A DNA stretch of 38,721 nucleotides from Sphingomonas sp. AOB5 (lineage in GTDB: Bacteria > Pseudomonadota > Alphaproteobacteria > Sphingomonadales > Sphingomonadaceae). Where the stretch lies: assembly GCF_029433115.1 (NCBI RefSeq), contig NZ_JARNTV010000038.1, positions 1-38,721 on the forward strand. Direction: 5' to 3'. Shown piece after piece: positions 25,383-33,017 of this stretch. Every line of letters starts with the position of its first letter. The stretch's first letter is position 1. A program made the position numbers and the translations under genes. A model generated the notes under the pieces. The model was not told the DNA's origin. It saw only the letters and a list, made by a program, of their open reading frames with translations, and ran no database searches.

Positions 25383-26266
25383 ACGCCCGCCGCGATCTCG
25401 AACCCGGGCAATCCGGGAACGTCCGCTTCGAACGCGAACAGATCGCCCGCACGCGGCTCGGCTTCCAGATCGGCCGGGCTGCAATGCTTGTTGGCGGTGG
25501 TGGCGTAGACGGTCTTCAGGTCCGGTCCGCCGAACGCGATCTTGGTGATCGCGCTTACGGGAAAGCGGATCGTTTCCAGTAATTCGCCGGCGGGCGAGTA
25601 ACGGCGCACCGAGCAGCCCTTGTAGAGGCCGGTCCACACGCAGCCTTCGGCATCGACGGTGGGGCCGTCGGGATAGCCTTGTTCGTTGGGAATGGTCGCA
25701 AAGATGCGGCGATTGGCGAGGTGGCCCTTGTCGGTTACGTCGCAGGCATAGATGACGCCGCCCAGCGTATCGGTGTGGTAGCAGGTCTTACCGTCCGGGC
25801 TGAACGCCGGGCCGTTGGTAATCGAATAGAAGGGGCTTTCGGCGACACAGGCACCGTCTGCGCCGAGCCGCCAGATCGTGCCGGTGTCCGCGGTTTCGTT
25901 ATCGTCCATCGTTCCGAACCACAGGCGGCCATGGCTATCGACGGTGCCGTCGTTCAGGCGATTATCCGGCAGGCCCGGCTCGGGATCGACCAGAGGCGTG
26001 AAGCTGCCGTCGCGTTCGTCGAACCGGGCGAGGCCGGTCTTCAGTCCTGCGATGAACCCGCCACCTGCGACCGGTAGCGCGAAACCGACCTGATCCGGCG
26101 CGTCCCAGCTTCGCTTGCCGCCGGTCGCGGGATCGTAGCGGTGGATGCGGTGGCTCTTGATGTCGGTGAACCACAGGGCCTTGTCGCGCGCGACCCAGAC
26201 CGGCCCTTCGCCCAGCCGCGCGCCGAGCTGCCAGATGCTGACCGGCTCGCTGCGCTGGACGGGCAT
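25379..26266 (-). CDS. xylC: D-xylono-1,4/1,5-lactonase (SMP-30/gluconolactonase family)
   Basis: Six-bladed propeller lactonase, 295 aa, cytosolic, opening xylonolactone to xylonate (second step of the pathway). Family features: the metal-binding glutamate E20 in RLGEGPVW, asparagine and aspartate in RLNDGTVDSHGRLWFGTM, SPDGKTCYHTDT, and FGGPDLKTVYATTA. It resembles Caulobacter XylC throughout. Its ATG overlaps the xylB stop (TGATG), showing one operon xylX-xylB-xylC. The C-terminal stop is shared base for base with the kinase stop opposite. Activity on other aldonolactones is possible. Confidence 0.9.
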   Translation of the reverse strand: MPVQRSEPVSIWQLGARLGEGPVWVARDKALWFTDIKSHRIHRYDPATGGKRSWDAPDQVGFALPVAGGGFIAGLKTGLARFDERDGSFTPLVDPEPGLPDNRLNDGTVDSHGRLWFGTMDDNETADTGTIWRLGADGACVAESPFYSITNGPAFSPDGKTCYHTDTLGGVIYACDVTDKGHLANRRIFATIPNEQGYPDGPTVDAEGCVWTGLYKGCSVRRYSPAGELLETIRFPVSAITKIAFGGPDLKTVYATTANKHCSPADLEAEPRAGDLFAFEADVPGLPGFEIAAGV

Positions 26267-27039
26267 CAGCGCCAGCCTGCATCCACGAAATAGGTATGGC
26301 CGGTCACCAGCCGCGCATCGGCGGAGGCAAGGAACAGCGCCATGGCAGCGATGTCATCGGGCACCAGTCGGCCCTTGAGGCACTGTGCCGCGACGATCTC
26401 GGCCTCGCCTTCGGGCGTGTACCATTTGAGCTGGCGCGGGGTGCGGACATTGCCCGGCACGATGCAGACCGAGCGGATATTGTCGGGGCCGAGTTCGCGC
26501 GCGAGGCTGCGGGTCAGGCCTTCGATGGCGGCCTTGCTGGTCTGGTAGAGGGTGAGGCCCTCGAGCGCCAAATGCCACGAGATCGAGCCGAGATTGACGA
26601 TCACGCCTTCGCCCTTTGCGCGCATGCCGGGGATCACCGCCTGCGCGCAGAAAAACTGATGCTTCAGGTTCACGTTGAGGCGGTTTTCCCAATATTCCTC
26701 GGTGATCTCGTCGATCGAGTGGCGATCGTCATTGGCGGCGTTGTTGATCAGGATATCGAACGCGCCATGCGCCTCGATCAGTTCGCGGATGCGGGCCTGC
26801 GTCGTGACGGTGTCGGTCAGGTCCATCTTGTGGAAGATGGGCGGCTGCTGTGCGGTCGAGAGGCTGGCGACGAGTTCGTTGGAATCATCTTCGGCAATGT
26901 CGAAGAAGGTGACGTCGCAACCCTGGCGGACGAACCCCTCGACGATGCCGGCGCCGATGCCCGATCCGCCGCCGGTCACCAGAACGCGCTTGCCCTTCAG
27001 GCTGGGATAGACCGCGCGCTGGTCTCGGGTCGTGGTCAT
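26266..27039 (-). CDS. xylB: D-xylose 1-dehydrogenase (SDR family)
   Basis: NAD(P)-dependent short-chain dehydrogenase, 257 aa, oxidising D-xylose to xylonolactone (first step). Cofactor motif TGGGSGIGAG, NNAAND, the catalytic serine in GSISWHLALEG, YQTSK (YxxxK) and PGNVRTPRQLKWYTPEGE are visible. The last, with the ending DAGWR, is shared with Caulobacter XylB and sets it apart from ordinary SDRs. The start is ATG 27039 with GGAAG 8 nt upstream; ATG 27057 and TTG 27084 are longer options without a ribosome-binding site. It is second gene of xylXBC. NAD preference suggested by analogy, not by residues I could test. Confidence 0.91.
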   Translation of the reverse strand: MTTTRDQRAVYPSLKGKRVLVTGGGSGIGAGIVEGFVRQGCDVTFFDIAEDDSNELVASLSTAQQPPIFHKMDLTDTVTTQARIRELIEAHGAFDILINNAANDDRHSIDEITEEYWENRLNVNLKHQFFCAQAVIPGMRAKGEGVIVNLGSISWHLALEGLTLYQTSKAAIEGLTRSLARELGPDNIRSVCIVPGNVRTPRQLKWYTPEGEAEIVAAQCLKGRLVPDDIAAMALFLASADARLVTGHTYFVDAGWR

Positions 27040-27085
27040 GGGATCGGCTTCCGACATTTCGAATGATTTCCAATATAAATACAAA

Positions 27086-27113
27086 ATGTGCCAGTAAAAA
27101 ATTCAGCGCACAT
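27086..27113. promoter_or_regulatory. ATGTGC-N16-GCACAT inverted repeat before xylB
   Basis: ATGTGC (27086-27091) and GCACAT (27108-27113) are a 6-bp inverted repeat in the short, unusually AT-rich gap between xylX and xylB, overlapping the xylX stop codon. It could be an internal regulatory site or an RNA hairpin that sets the xylX:xylB ratio. No assignment is possible. Confidence 0.3.
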
Positions 27114-28246
27114 CAGGCGAAGATCTTTTGGGCGAGCAGCCCGCGGTCGGCGAGGTTGCGCATCAGGTCGCGGATGCCGAGCGCCCAGGGCGCCGCGGCC
27201 TTGGACGTGGTGACGCGATTGACCAGCTTGCCCAGCTTCGGACTGGAGATGCTGACCAGATCGCCGCTCTTGTGGGTGAAGCCGCGGCCGGGATGGTCGC
27301 GATCCTGGATCGGCGCGAACAGTGTGCCGAGGAACAGCGCGAAGCCGTCCGGATATTGATGCTCGCTCAGCGCCTGCCGGACCAGTTCGGTCGGATCGCG
27401 GCTGATCTGGCTCATCTTGTTGGCGCCTTCGAGGCGATAGCCCTCGGGACCCTCGATCAGCAGGTCGATCTCTGCGCCGCGGACATCGTCCATGGTGAAG
27501 TTCGCGTCGAACACGCGGATGAAGGGCCCGAGCGAGGTCGAGGCGTTATTGTCCTTGGCCTTGCCCAGCAGCAGTGCCGAGCGGCCCTCGAAATCGCGAA
27601 GATTGACGTCGTTGCCCAAGGTGGCGCCGCGGATCGTGCCGGTGGAATCGACGATCACCACCACTTCCGGCTCGGGATTGTTCCAGTCGCTGTCCGAACG
27701 CACGCCGATCTCGGCACCCCAGCCGACCGCGGAGAGGACGGGGGCCTTGGTGAACACCTCGGCATCGGGGCCGATCGCGACTTCCAGATATTGCGACCAC
27801 ATGCCGGCTTCGATCAGCGCGGCCTTCAGGTTCGCGGCTTCGGGGCTGCCGGGGACGACCGAGCGGATGCCCGATCCGACCTTGGCCTCCAGATCGCCGC
27901 GGATCGCCGCCGCCGCGCCGGAATCGCCGCGCGCGCGCTCCTCGATCACCCGCTCGATCGCCGAGACGGCGAAGGTGACGCCCGCCGCCTTCACGCATTG
28001 CAGGTCGATCGGGGCGAGCAGCATGTCGGCGGTGAGGTCTTCGATCGCACAGACGCGCTCACCCGAGAGGTTAGCGATATCATCGCGTTCGAGCAGATCG
28101 GCGACGGTAGGGGCCTCACGCGACACGTCCCACACGCTTCCGTCGCGCAGGATCACCGGGCTGGGGCCTGCTTCGCGCAGCACGCGCCCTACCAGAATCG
28201 CCTGATTCCAGTCGGTCGGCAGCATTTCAGGGCTGAACGCTTCCAA
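27113..28246 (-). CDS. xylX: 2-keto-3-deoxy-D-xylonate dehydratase (FAH family)
   Basis: Fumarylacetoacetate-hydrolase-fold dehydratase, 377 aa. It turns 2-keto-3-deoxyxylonate into alpha-ketoglutarate semialdehyde, the step that commits to the Weimberg rather than the aldolase (Dahms) branch. Signature stretches include KAAGVTFAVSAIERVIEER, QYLEVAIGPDAEVFTKAP, WNNPEPEVVVIVDS, GNDVNLRDFEGRSALL, SQISRDPTELVRQ and YPDGFALFLGT; the acidic metal ligands of the fold lie in them. It closely follows Caulobacter XylX. The start is TTG 28246 or the ATG at 28225; neither has a strong ribosome-binding site, but the family leader length favours TTG. First gene of the operon, controlled by the operator upstream. 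Confidence 0.92.
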   Translation of the reverse strand: MEAFSPEMLPTDWNQAILVGRVLREAGPSPVILRDGSVWDVSREAPTVADLLERDDIANLSGERVCAIEDLTADMLLAPIDLQCVKAAGVTFAVSAIERVIEERARGDSGAAAAIRGDLEAKVGSGIRSVVPGSPEAANLKAALIEAGMWSQYLEVAIGPDAEVFTKAPVLSAVGWGAEIGVRSDSDWNNPEPEVVVIVDSTGTIRGATLGNDVNLRDFEGRSALLLGKAKDNNASTSLGPFIRVFDANFTMDDVRGAEIDLLIEGPEGYRLEGANKMSQISRDPTELVRQALSEHQYPDGFALFLGTLFAPIQDRDHPGRGFTHKSGDLVSISSPKLGKLVNRVTTSKAAAPWALGIRDLMRNLADRGLLAQKIFA

Positions 28247-28274
28247 GACTCGATCCCCACCCGCACTTATCGTT

Positions 28275-28314
28275 TGATAGCGCTACCATTGGTTCGCGCA
28301 CGCACGGCTGTCAA
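28275..28314 (-). promoter_or_regulatory. xylXBC promoter with LacI/XylR-type operator
   Basis: TGATAGCGCTACCA (28275-28288) is a full match to TGNTAGCGCTANCA, core at 28278-28285. A consensus TTGACA (28309-28314) lies upstream on the minus strand, so the operator would cover the -10/+1 region. It is about 30 nt before the xylX start and 13 kb from the regulator gene. Confidence 0.8.
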
Positions 28315-28330
28315 GGACGGACTGGGGGCG

Positions 28331-29002
28331 TCAGACGGTCAGGGGATCGATATGGGTCAGGATCTCGGCGACGATGGCGTCGGGGGTGCGCATCGCACCA
28401 TCCTGAGTGGCGCGCACGACCCGCCACGGATCGAGCGGACCGTTGGCGAGCATGTCTTCATAATTGGCGCGGACGCGCTGCTGGAGCGCGACATCGGCTT
28501 CATGCTCGTCGAAGCTGCGATCGGTGTAGCTGCGCTGCGCCTTTTGCAGGATCATCGCGCGGGCGAGTTCCCATGGCGTGTCGAGATAGATGCACAGATC
28601 GGGCGAGGGCAGGGCGAACTGGCTGAGTTCGAGCGTGCCGATCCAGTCCATCAGCGGCCGGGCCTCGGCCGCGGGCACCTTGGCCGCCTGATAGGCCATG
28701 TTCGATGCGATATAGCGATCGAAGATCACCACATCGTGCGCTGCCTGCGCTTCGAGGATCGCCTCGCGCCATTCGAACCGGTCGAGCGCATAGAGCACGG
28801 CCGCCGCCTTGGGCGTGACCGGAACCGGGATTTCGCCAGCGAGGAAGCGGCCGATCGTCACCCCGCCCACGGTCTCGCCATAGCGCGGAAAGGCGATCAC
28901 GACGGCCGAGCGGCCCTGCGCGACCAGCGTCTCGTGCAGGGTGCGCGCGGTGGTGGCCTTGCCGACGCCGTCGGCGCCTTCGATCGCGACGAGAATTCCC
29001 AC
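28331..29002 (-). CDS. tmk: Thymidylate (dTMP) kinase
   Basis: P-loop nucleotide kinase, 223 aa, making dTDP from dTMP. The Walker A loop is EGADGVGKATTA (8-19), followed by FPRYGE, the DRF/DRY motifs (ALDRFEW, FDRYIASNMAYQAA) and a C-terminal lid region (KAQRSYTDRSFDEHE). The lid's basic residues are those that grip ATP. The start is GTG 29002 without a clear ribosome-binding site; no ATG is available nearby. It is a housekeeping gene next to, but not part of, the xylX operon. The sequence differs from the usual TRGRFI(S/T)-type Tmk, so the genome may hold a second copy. Confidence 0.88.
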   Translation of the reverse strand: MGILVAIEGADGVGKATTARTLHETLVAQGRSAVVIAFPRYGETVGGVTIGRFLAGEIPVPVTPKAAAVLYALDRFEWREAILEAQAAHDVVIFDRYIASNMAYQAAKVPAAEARPLMDWIGTLELSQFALPSPDLCIYLDTPWELARAMILQKAQRSYTDRSFDEHEADVALQQRVRANYEDMLANGPLDPWRVVRATQDGAMRTPDAIVAEILTHIDPLTV

Positions 29003-29144
29003 TTTGCTGCGCTGTCCTGTCCGGTTGTGACCCCTCTCCTAGGCCAGCCGGACCCGGCTTGTCACCAGCGGGGACGACTACGGATGGGGAGAAGTCCGGA
29101 GGGGCCGCGCAAGCATCCTATAACTAGAATGGCCGCATTGGCAT

Positions 29145-29193
29145 CTCGTGGCGGTTCGCTCCGTCCGTCCCTCCGGAAGCGGGCCGCCACGAG
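29145..29193 (+). repeat. 10-bp inverted repeat in the leader of the first receiver-like gene
   Basis: CTCGTGGCGG (29145-29154) and CCGCCACGAG (29184-29193) are perfect inverted repeats 18 nt before the next ATG. A possible -10 TATAAC lies at 29119-29124, so the hairpin would be in the mRNA leader. It may regulate or terminate; there is no T-tract. Confidence 0.5.
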
Positions 29194-29211
29194 TAGCGTT
29201 AGGAGTCGAAG

Positions 29212-29571
29212 ATGGCCGCGCGGTCATTACTGGTAACGATGATCGTACGCGATGCGGGGCTGCGCTCCGCATTGGTCGTACGACTGTCCGAAAGCTTCGA
29301 TCTGCTCACCGCCGCGCGGTGGGATGCCGGGCTCGCCGCCCGCGCCCTGGTGCGTGCGCCCGCCGTGCTGGTCATCGACGAGCAGGCGCTGGTCGAGGAT
29401 GCGTTTAGCTGGGTCGAACTTCTCGCCGGTGACCACGGCTTTGCCCGTATCGTCGTCATAACTGCCGACGCACCCGCGAACCCCGAACCGCAGCTTGTAA
29501 TGCAGGTCGACCGGGAAACCGCGATGGCGGGTCTTCCCCAAATATTTTCCGACCTGACTGCGCTGAGTTAA
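29212..29571 (+). CDS. Small receiver-like protein 1 (degenerate REC)
   Basis: Uncharacterised 119-aa protein. Its layout suggests a receiver fold: beta-1 LLVTMIVRDAGLRSALVVRL, then APAVLVIDEQ with an aspartate (D56) where phospho-acceptors sit, then FARIVVITADAP. The acidic pair after beta-1 and the late lysine of true receivers are missing. It is a paralogue of the next gene (shared pattern AGLRS-LV--L, then LV-D at equal spacing). ATG 29212 follows AGGAG. It faces FixL/FixJ-like genes convergently, so it may be an accessory or decoy of phosphorelay signalling. That is speculation. Confidence 0.75.
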   Translation: MAARSLLVTMIVRDAGLRSALVVRLSESFDLLTAARWDAGLAARALVRAPAVLVIDEQALVEDAFSWVELLAGDHGFARIVVITADAPANPEPQLVMQVDRETAMAGLPQIFSDLTALS

Positions 29572-29607
29572 GGCGCTTCAAGGCGGGATGTATAAGTAAA
29601 AACCCTT

Positions 29608-29660
29608 AAGCGCCGCGTCACGAACGCGCACCTAATTTACGCGTATCTAATTCGCGTTCG
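29608..29660. repeat. Nested inverted repeats between the two receiver-like genes
   Basis: CGAACGCG (29621-29628) and CGCGTTCG (29653-29660) flank a 24-nt AT-rich spacer with two CTAATT copies in symmetric positions. AAGCGCC (29608-29614) also pairs with GGCGCTT (29572-29578) just after the first gene. A possible -10 TATAAG lies at 29591-29596. This is probably the promoter and operator region of the second gene. Confidence 0.45.
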
Positions 29661-29694
29661 CAAACCATTCGACCGTGGGGACACCAGACGGTTC

Positions 29695-30042
29695 ATGCTA
29701 CTCGTACTGATCATCCATGAAGCTGGGTTACGCAGCTCGCTGGTGGCGCAATTGTCGCTCGCCGGGGCGAGCATCGTCACCGCCAAGGATGTCGACGATC
29801 CGATGCTGACCCGTAGCGTGCGCAAACCCTCGATCCTGGTCCTCGACCATGAATTCGTCGCCGCGCAGCAGGCGGGGTGGCTTGACGACGTGCTGGCCGA
29901 GCCGCGCTGGAACCGGCTGGTGGTGCTCGACGGACCGGCGGATTGTCCCGCCGACCCGCGCTGCATCGCCCTGGACGGGAAGAATGCAGCGGCATCGATC
30001 ATGGCGAGCATGCCGGGATGGAAGGCGCAGCTGGTCGCCTGA
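29695..30042 (+). CDS. Small receiver-like protein 2 (degenerate REC)
   Basis: Uncharacterised 115-aa paralogue of the preceding gene: LVLIIHEAGLRSSLVAQLSLAG, then KPSILVLDHEF with D51 at the possible phospho-acceptor position, then WNRLVVLDGPAD. As in protein 1, the acidic pair is reduced to HE and the conserved lysine is not evident, so phosphorylation is uncertain. No signal peptide or membrane helix. The ribosome-binding site is weak. The gene ends inside a palindrome shared with the convergent fixJ-like gene. Confidence 0.75.
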   Translation: MLLVLIIHEAGLRSSLVAQLSLAGASIVTAKDVDDPMLTRSVRKPSILVLDHEFVAAQQAGWLDDVLAEPRWNRLVVLDGPADCPADPRCIALDGKNAAASIMASMPGWKAQLVA

Positions 30043-30057
30043 GCGGGCCGCTCAGGC
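30037..30057. terminator. Palindrome spanning both stop codons of convergent genes
   Basis: GCCTGAGCGG (30037-30046) and CCGCTCAGGC (30048-30057) form a perfect 10-bp stem around one central base. Both TGA stops lie inside the arms (30040-30042 on plus, 30052-30054 on minus). There is no long T-tract, so it is a plausible but unproven bidirectional terminator. Confidence 0.5.
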
Positions 30058-30660
30058 CTTGAACAGCCCCGCAGCAAAGGCGATGCGCAGCGCTTCGGAC
30101 AGGCTGCGCACTTCCAGCTTTTCCATCAGGTTCGCGCGATAGATTTCCACCGTGCGCGGGCTGATATCCAGCTCATAGGCGATCACCTTGTTCGAACGGC
30201 CTTCGATCAGGCCCTTCAGCACGTCGGTCTCGCGTGGCGAGAGCTTGGCGATCTTGCCCTTGGCGGCGTCCAGCCGTGCGCTGGTCTCGCTCGATTCCTC
30301 CAGCGTGGCGAAGGCGCGTTCTAGCACCTGCATCAGCGCTTCGGCCTCATAGGGCTTTTCCATGAAATCGAGCGCACCGGCCTTCATCGCCTGCACCGCC
30401 AGCGCAACATTGCCCTGACCGGTGAGGATGATCGCGGCGAACTCACGCCCCTGGATCGATTCCAGCACGTCGAGGCCAGTCGAACCGGGCATGTGGAAGT
30501 CGAGCAGCACCACGCCGGGATCGAGATCGCCGGCTTCCTCAAGGAACGCATCGCCGGATCGGTAACTGCGGATGATCAGGTCGGATCTGACCGACAACAG
30601 GCTGTGCAGTGAAGCGCGAACGGCGTCGTCGTCGTCGACGATATATACTGTACGAGTCAT
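30052..30660 (-). CDS. fixJ: FixJ-family response regulator
   Basis: Two-domain response regulator, 202 aa. The receiver has DDDD (9-12), phospho-acceptor D54 (VVLLDFHMPG), ILTGQG and MEKPY. A LuxR/GerE-type helix-turn-helix follows (about 138-200; LSPRETDVLKGLIEGRSNKVIAYELDISPRTVEIYRANLMEKL). It is coupled by an ATGA overlap to the upstream kinase gene, so the two form a phosphorelay pair. FixJ homologues outside nitrogen fixers control micro-oxic, redox or nutrient programmes; the target here is unknown. Confidence 0.9.
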   Translation of the reverse strand: MTRTVYIVDDDDAVRASLHSLLSVRSDLIIRSYRSGDAFLEEAGDLDPGVVLLDFHMPGSTGLDVLESIQGREFAAIILTGQGNVALAVQAMKAGALDFMEKPYEAEALMQVLERAFATLEESSETSARLDAAKGKIAKLSPRETDVLKGLIEGRSNKVIAYELDISPRTVEIYRANLMEKLEVRSLSEALRIAFAAGLFKA

Positions 30661-33017
30661 TCCACACCCTCTTCCACCGCGGGCAAGGTGAAGCGAAATG
30701 TCGCGCCACCCTCCGGCTTGTTTTCAGCCGTCAATGCCCCGCCATGTGATTCGATGATACGCTTACTTATAGAAAGTCCAATACCCATTCCGCCGCCTCC
30801 GCTCTTGGTTGTGGTAAACCGCGAGAAAAGTTGTTCCAGAATTGAGTTCGGAATACCGGGGCCCGTATCGCTGACCTCGATTTCGATCATGTCGTCGTCA
30901 ACCTTCCTGGAAATGATGGTAATCTGGCGACGACCCTTGGGTAACGTTCGCAAAGCCTCATTTGCATTTCTCAGAAGGTTTACGAGAACCTGCTGAACTT
31001 GGATTCGATCCGCATAGATTTGCTGCGCTGCGGGATCGAGATCATATTCCACCCTGATATGGAATTGGCTGGTGCCGACAAGCACCAATTCGACCGCGTC
31101 GCGAATGGTCCGCTCGACCGACTCGATCCGCATTTCGACGTCGCCGCCCTGGGTGAAGTCGCGCAGCCGGCGGATGATATGGCCGGCGCGCTGGGTTTGG
31201 TCTGCGCCGTGCTGCAGCATTTCCGAGACACGCTCGCCGCCCTCGCCATTATTGATCAGCATCCGCGCGGCGGCGAGGAAATTGGCGGTGGCGCTGAGCG
31301 GCTGGTTGAGCTCATGCGCGATGTCCGCGGCGAGTTCGCTCATCGCGCTCTGGCGTGAGACATGGGCAAGCTCCGCGCTGAGTTCGCTCAGGCGTTCCTC
31401 GGTCTGCAAACGCTCCGAAATGTCGCGGAAGAAGATGGTGACGAGCGTCTTGCCGTCGAATCGCGCCAGGTTGGTGCGGATCTCCATCGGGAATCGGCGG
31501 CCGTCCGCGGTCTCGCCGGTGACCGGGGCGGGGCGGCCGATCGCGCTGGTTTCCCGCGTGCGCGAGAAGCGGGCGAAGGCGGCCTCGGCCTGTTCGCGCT
31601 CGTCGGACGCGGCAAGCATGGTCAGCTTCAGGCCTAGCACATCCTCGGCACGATAGCCCCACAGCGCTTCGGCAGCCGCACTGAACTGGCGGATCATGCC
31701 ATCCTGATCGACCACCACCATCGCATCGGGCACGGTTTCCAGGATCGAGCGGAGCTGGGCGGCGCGGGCGCGAAGTTCGGCCTCGCGCTCGTCGCGTTCG
31801 GTCACGTCGAGGATCACGCCGACGGTCCGCATCAGATTGCCGGAATCGTCGTAGAATGCGTGCGACGACCCCTCGACAGCGCGGACATTTCCGTTCGGCT
31901 GGATGAAGCGATAGCGATAGCTGAACGTATCGGCGCGTTCGGCCACGGTATGGGCGATGGTGTCGATGATGCGCTGAGCGTCCTGCGGATCGACCTGCGC
32001 GCGCCAGCTGTCGAAGTCGGACAGCGATCCCGGTACCAGCCCCAGCCGTTGCTCGGTGCCCGGCGACCATTCGAGCTTGCCGGTCTTCACATTCCATTCG
32101 AACACGCCCAGCTCATGCGCGCTGGTCGCGGTGGCGAGGCGTTCCTCGCTGATCCGCAGCGCGTCCATCGTGCCGTGCAGCCTATCCTGTTCCTTGGCGA
32201 CGCGGGTGATCGCCCAATAGGTGATCAGGCCCACCGCGAGGATGTTGCCCAGCACCACCAGCAGCCGCGCGCTGAGCGGGGACAGCAGGCCGGCGCCCTC
32301 CATCCCGCTTTCCAGCAGCGAGGGGATGACCGGGAAGATCAGCACCGCGGGCAGCAGCAGCTGGAGCAGCCGTCCGCGCGGACGATCCGATCCCAGCAGA
32401 CGCACCCAGCCGAAGCTGCTGTGCCAGAAGATATAGGCCGCGGTGAGCAGCAGGCCGATCACCGCGGAGGGGACCGAGATCGAATAGAGGCGGGCGACGG
32501 GATCGTCGGGCGATGCGAACACGATCATGATCGCGGCGGCCATCGCCACGCCCAGCGCGCAGCTGGCGATCAGGCTGGCGACCGCATCGCGCTGCCACGC
32601 GCCGCTGCTCGAGGCATAGCCGGCGAGCGCGAGCAGCAGGAAGATGGTGGTCGGCGTCGCGCCGGGCCGTCCGGGATGGGGGAAATTGAGTCCCTGGATC
32701 GAATCGTGGAACAGCAGCTGATCGACGCCCAGATCGACCCCCAGGCTGTTCTGGACCAGCGACAGGGTGGCGATCACGACCGGCGCGCCCCACAGGATGC
32801 GCGCTTCCTTCAGCCGGTTCTGGATCGCGGCGAGGAAGCCGAGCGACAGCGCGAGATAGCCGATGGTGGTGAGCGGCCAGGGCGGGCGGCTGGGCACGCC
32901 GAAGCCGCTCAACTCGCGCGATCCGATCACCCAGCCGAAAAAGGCGGCCAGGCTGCAGGCGCATGCGAGCGCCGCAAATCCGGTCGCGAGCTTCCTGCCT
33001 ATGGGCCAATCGCCCAT
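30657..33017 (-). CDS. FixL-like membrane PAS-PAS sensor histidine kinase
   Basis: Sensor kinase of about 786 aa. The N-terminal third has about eight hydrophobic helices in a MASE-like membrane sensor. Two PAS domains follow (SAHELGVFEWNV... ending GVILDVTERDERE; then SILETVPDAMVVVDQDG... ending FFRDISERLQ), then HisKA with the phospho-acceptor H568 in DIAHELNQPLSAT and a HATPase domain (NLLRNANEAL, DTGPGIP, GMGIGLSISKRI). In the FixL-like PAS the heme-ligand histidine region reads DEREQAEAAFARF, without histidine, so oxygen sensing by heme is unlikely. The start is ATG 33017; GTG 33089 would add 24 polar residues. Neither has a strong ribosome-binding site. Pairs with the FixJ-like regulator. 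Confidence 0.88.
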   Translation of the reverse strand: MGDWPIGRKLATGFAALACACSLAAFFGWVIGSRELSGFGVPSRPPWPLTTIGYLALSLGFLAAIQNRLKEARILWGAPVVIATLSLVQNSLGVDLGVDQLLFHDSIQGLNFPHPGRPGATPTTIFLLLALAGYASSSGAWQRDAVASLIASCALGVAMAAAIMIVFASPDDPVARLYSISVPSAVIGLLLTAAYIFWHSSFGWVRLLGSDRPRGRLLQLLLPAVLIFPVIPSLLESGMEGAGLLSPLSARLLVVLGNILAVGLITYWAITRVAKEQDRLHGTMDALRISEERLATATSAHELGVFEWNVKTGKLEWSPGTEQRLGLVPGSLSDFDSWRAQVDPQDAQRIIDTIAHTVAERADTFSYRYRFIQPNGNVRAVEGSSHAFYDDSGNLMRTVGVILDVTERDEREAELRARAAQLRSILETVPDAMVVVDQDGMIRQFSAAAEALWGYRAEDVLGLKLTMLAASDEREQAEAAFARFSRTRETSAIGRPAPVTGETADGRRFPMEIRTNLARFDGKTLVTIFFRDISERLQTEERLSELSAELAHVSRQSAMSELAADIAHELNQPLSATANFLAAARMLINNGEGGERVSEMLQHGADQTQRAGHIIRRLRDFTQGGDVEMRIESVERTIRDAVELVLVGTSQFHIRVEYDLDPAAQQIYADRIQVQQVLVNLLRNANEALRTLPKGRRQITIISRKVDDDMIEIEVSDTGPGIPNSILEQLFSRFTTTKSGGGGMGIGLSISKRIIESHGGALTAENKPEGGATFRFTLPAVEEGVE

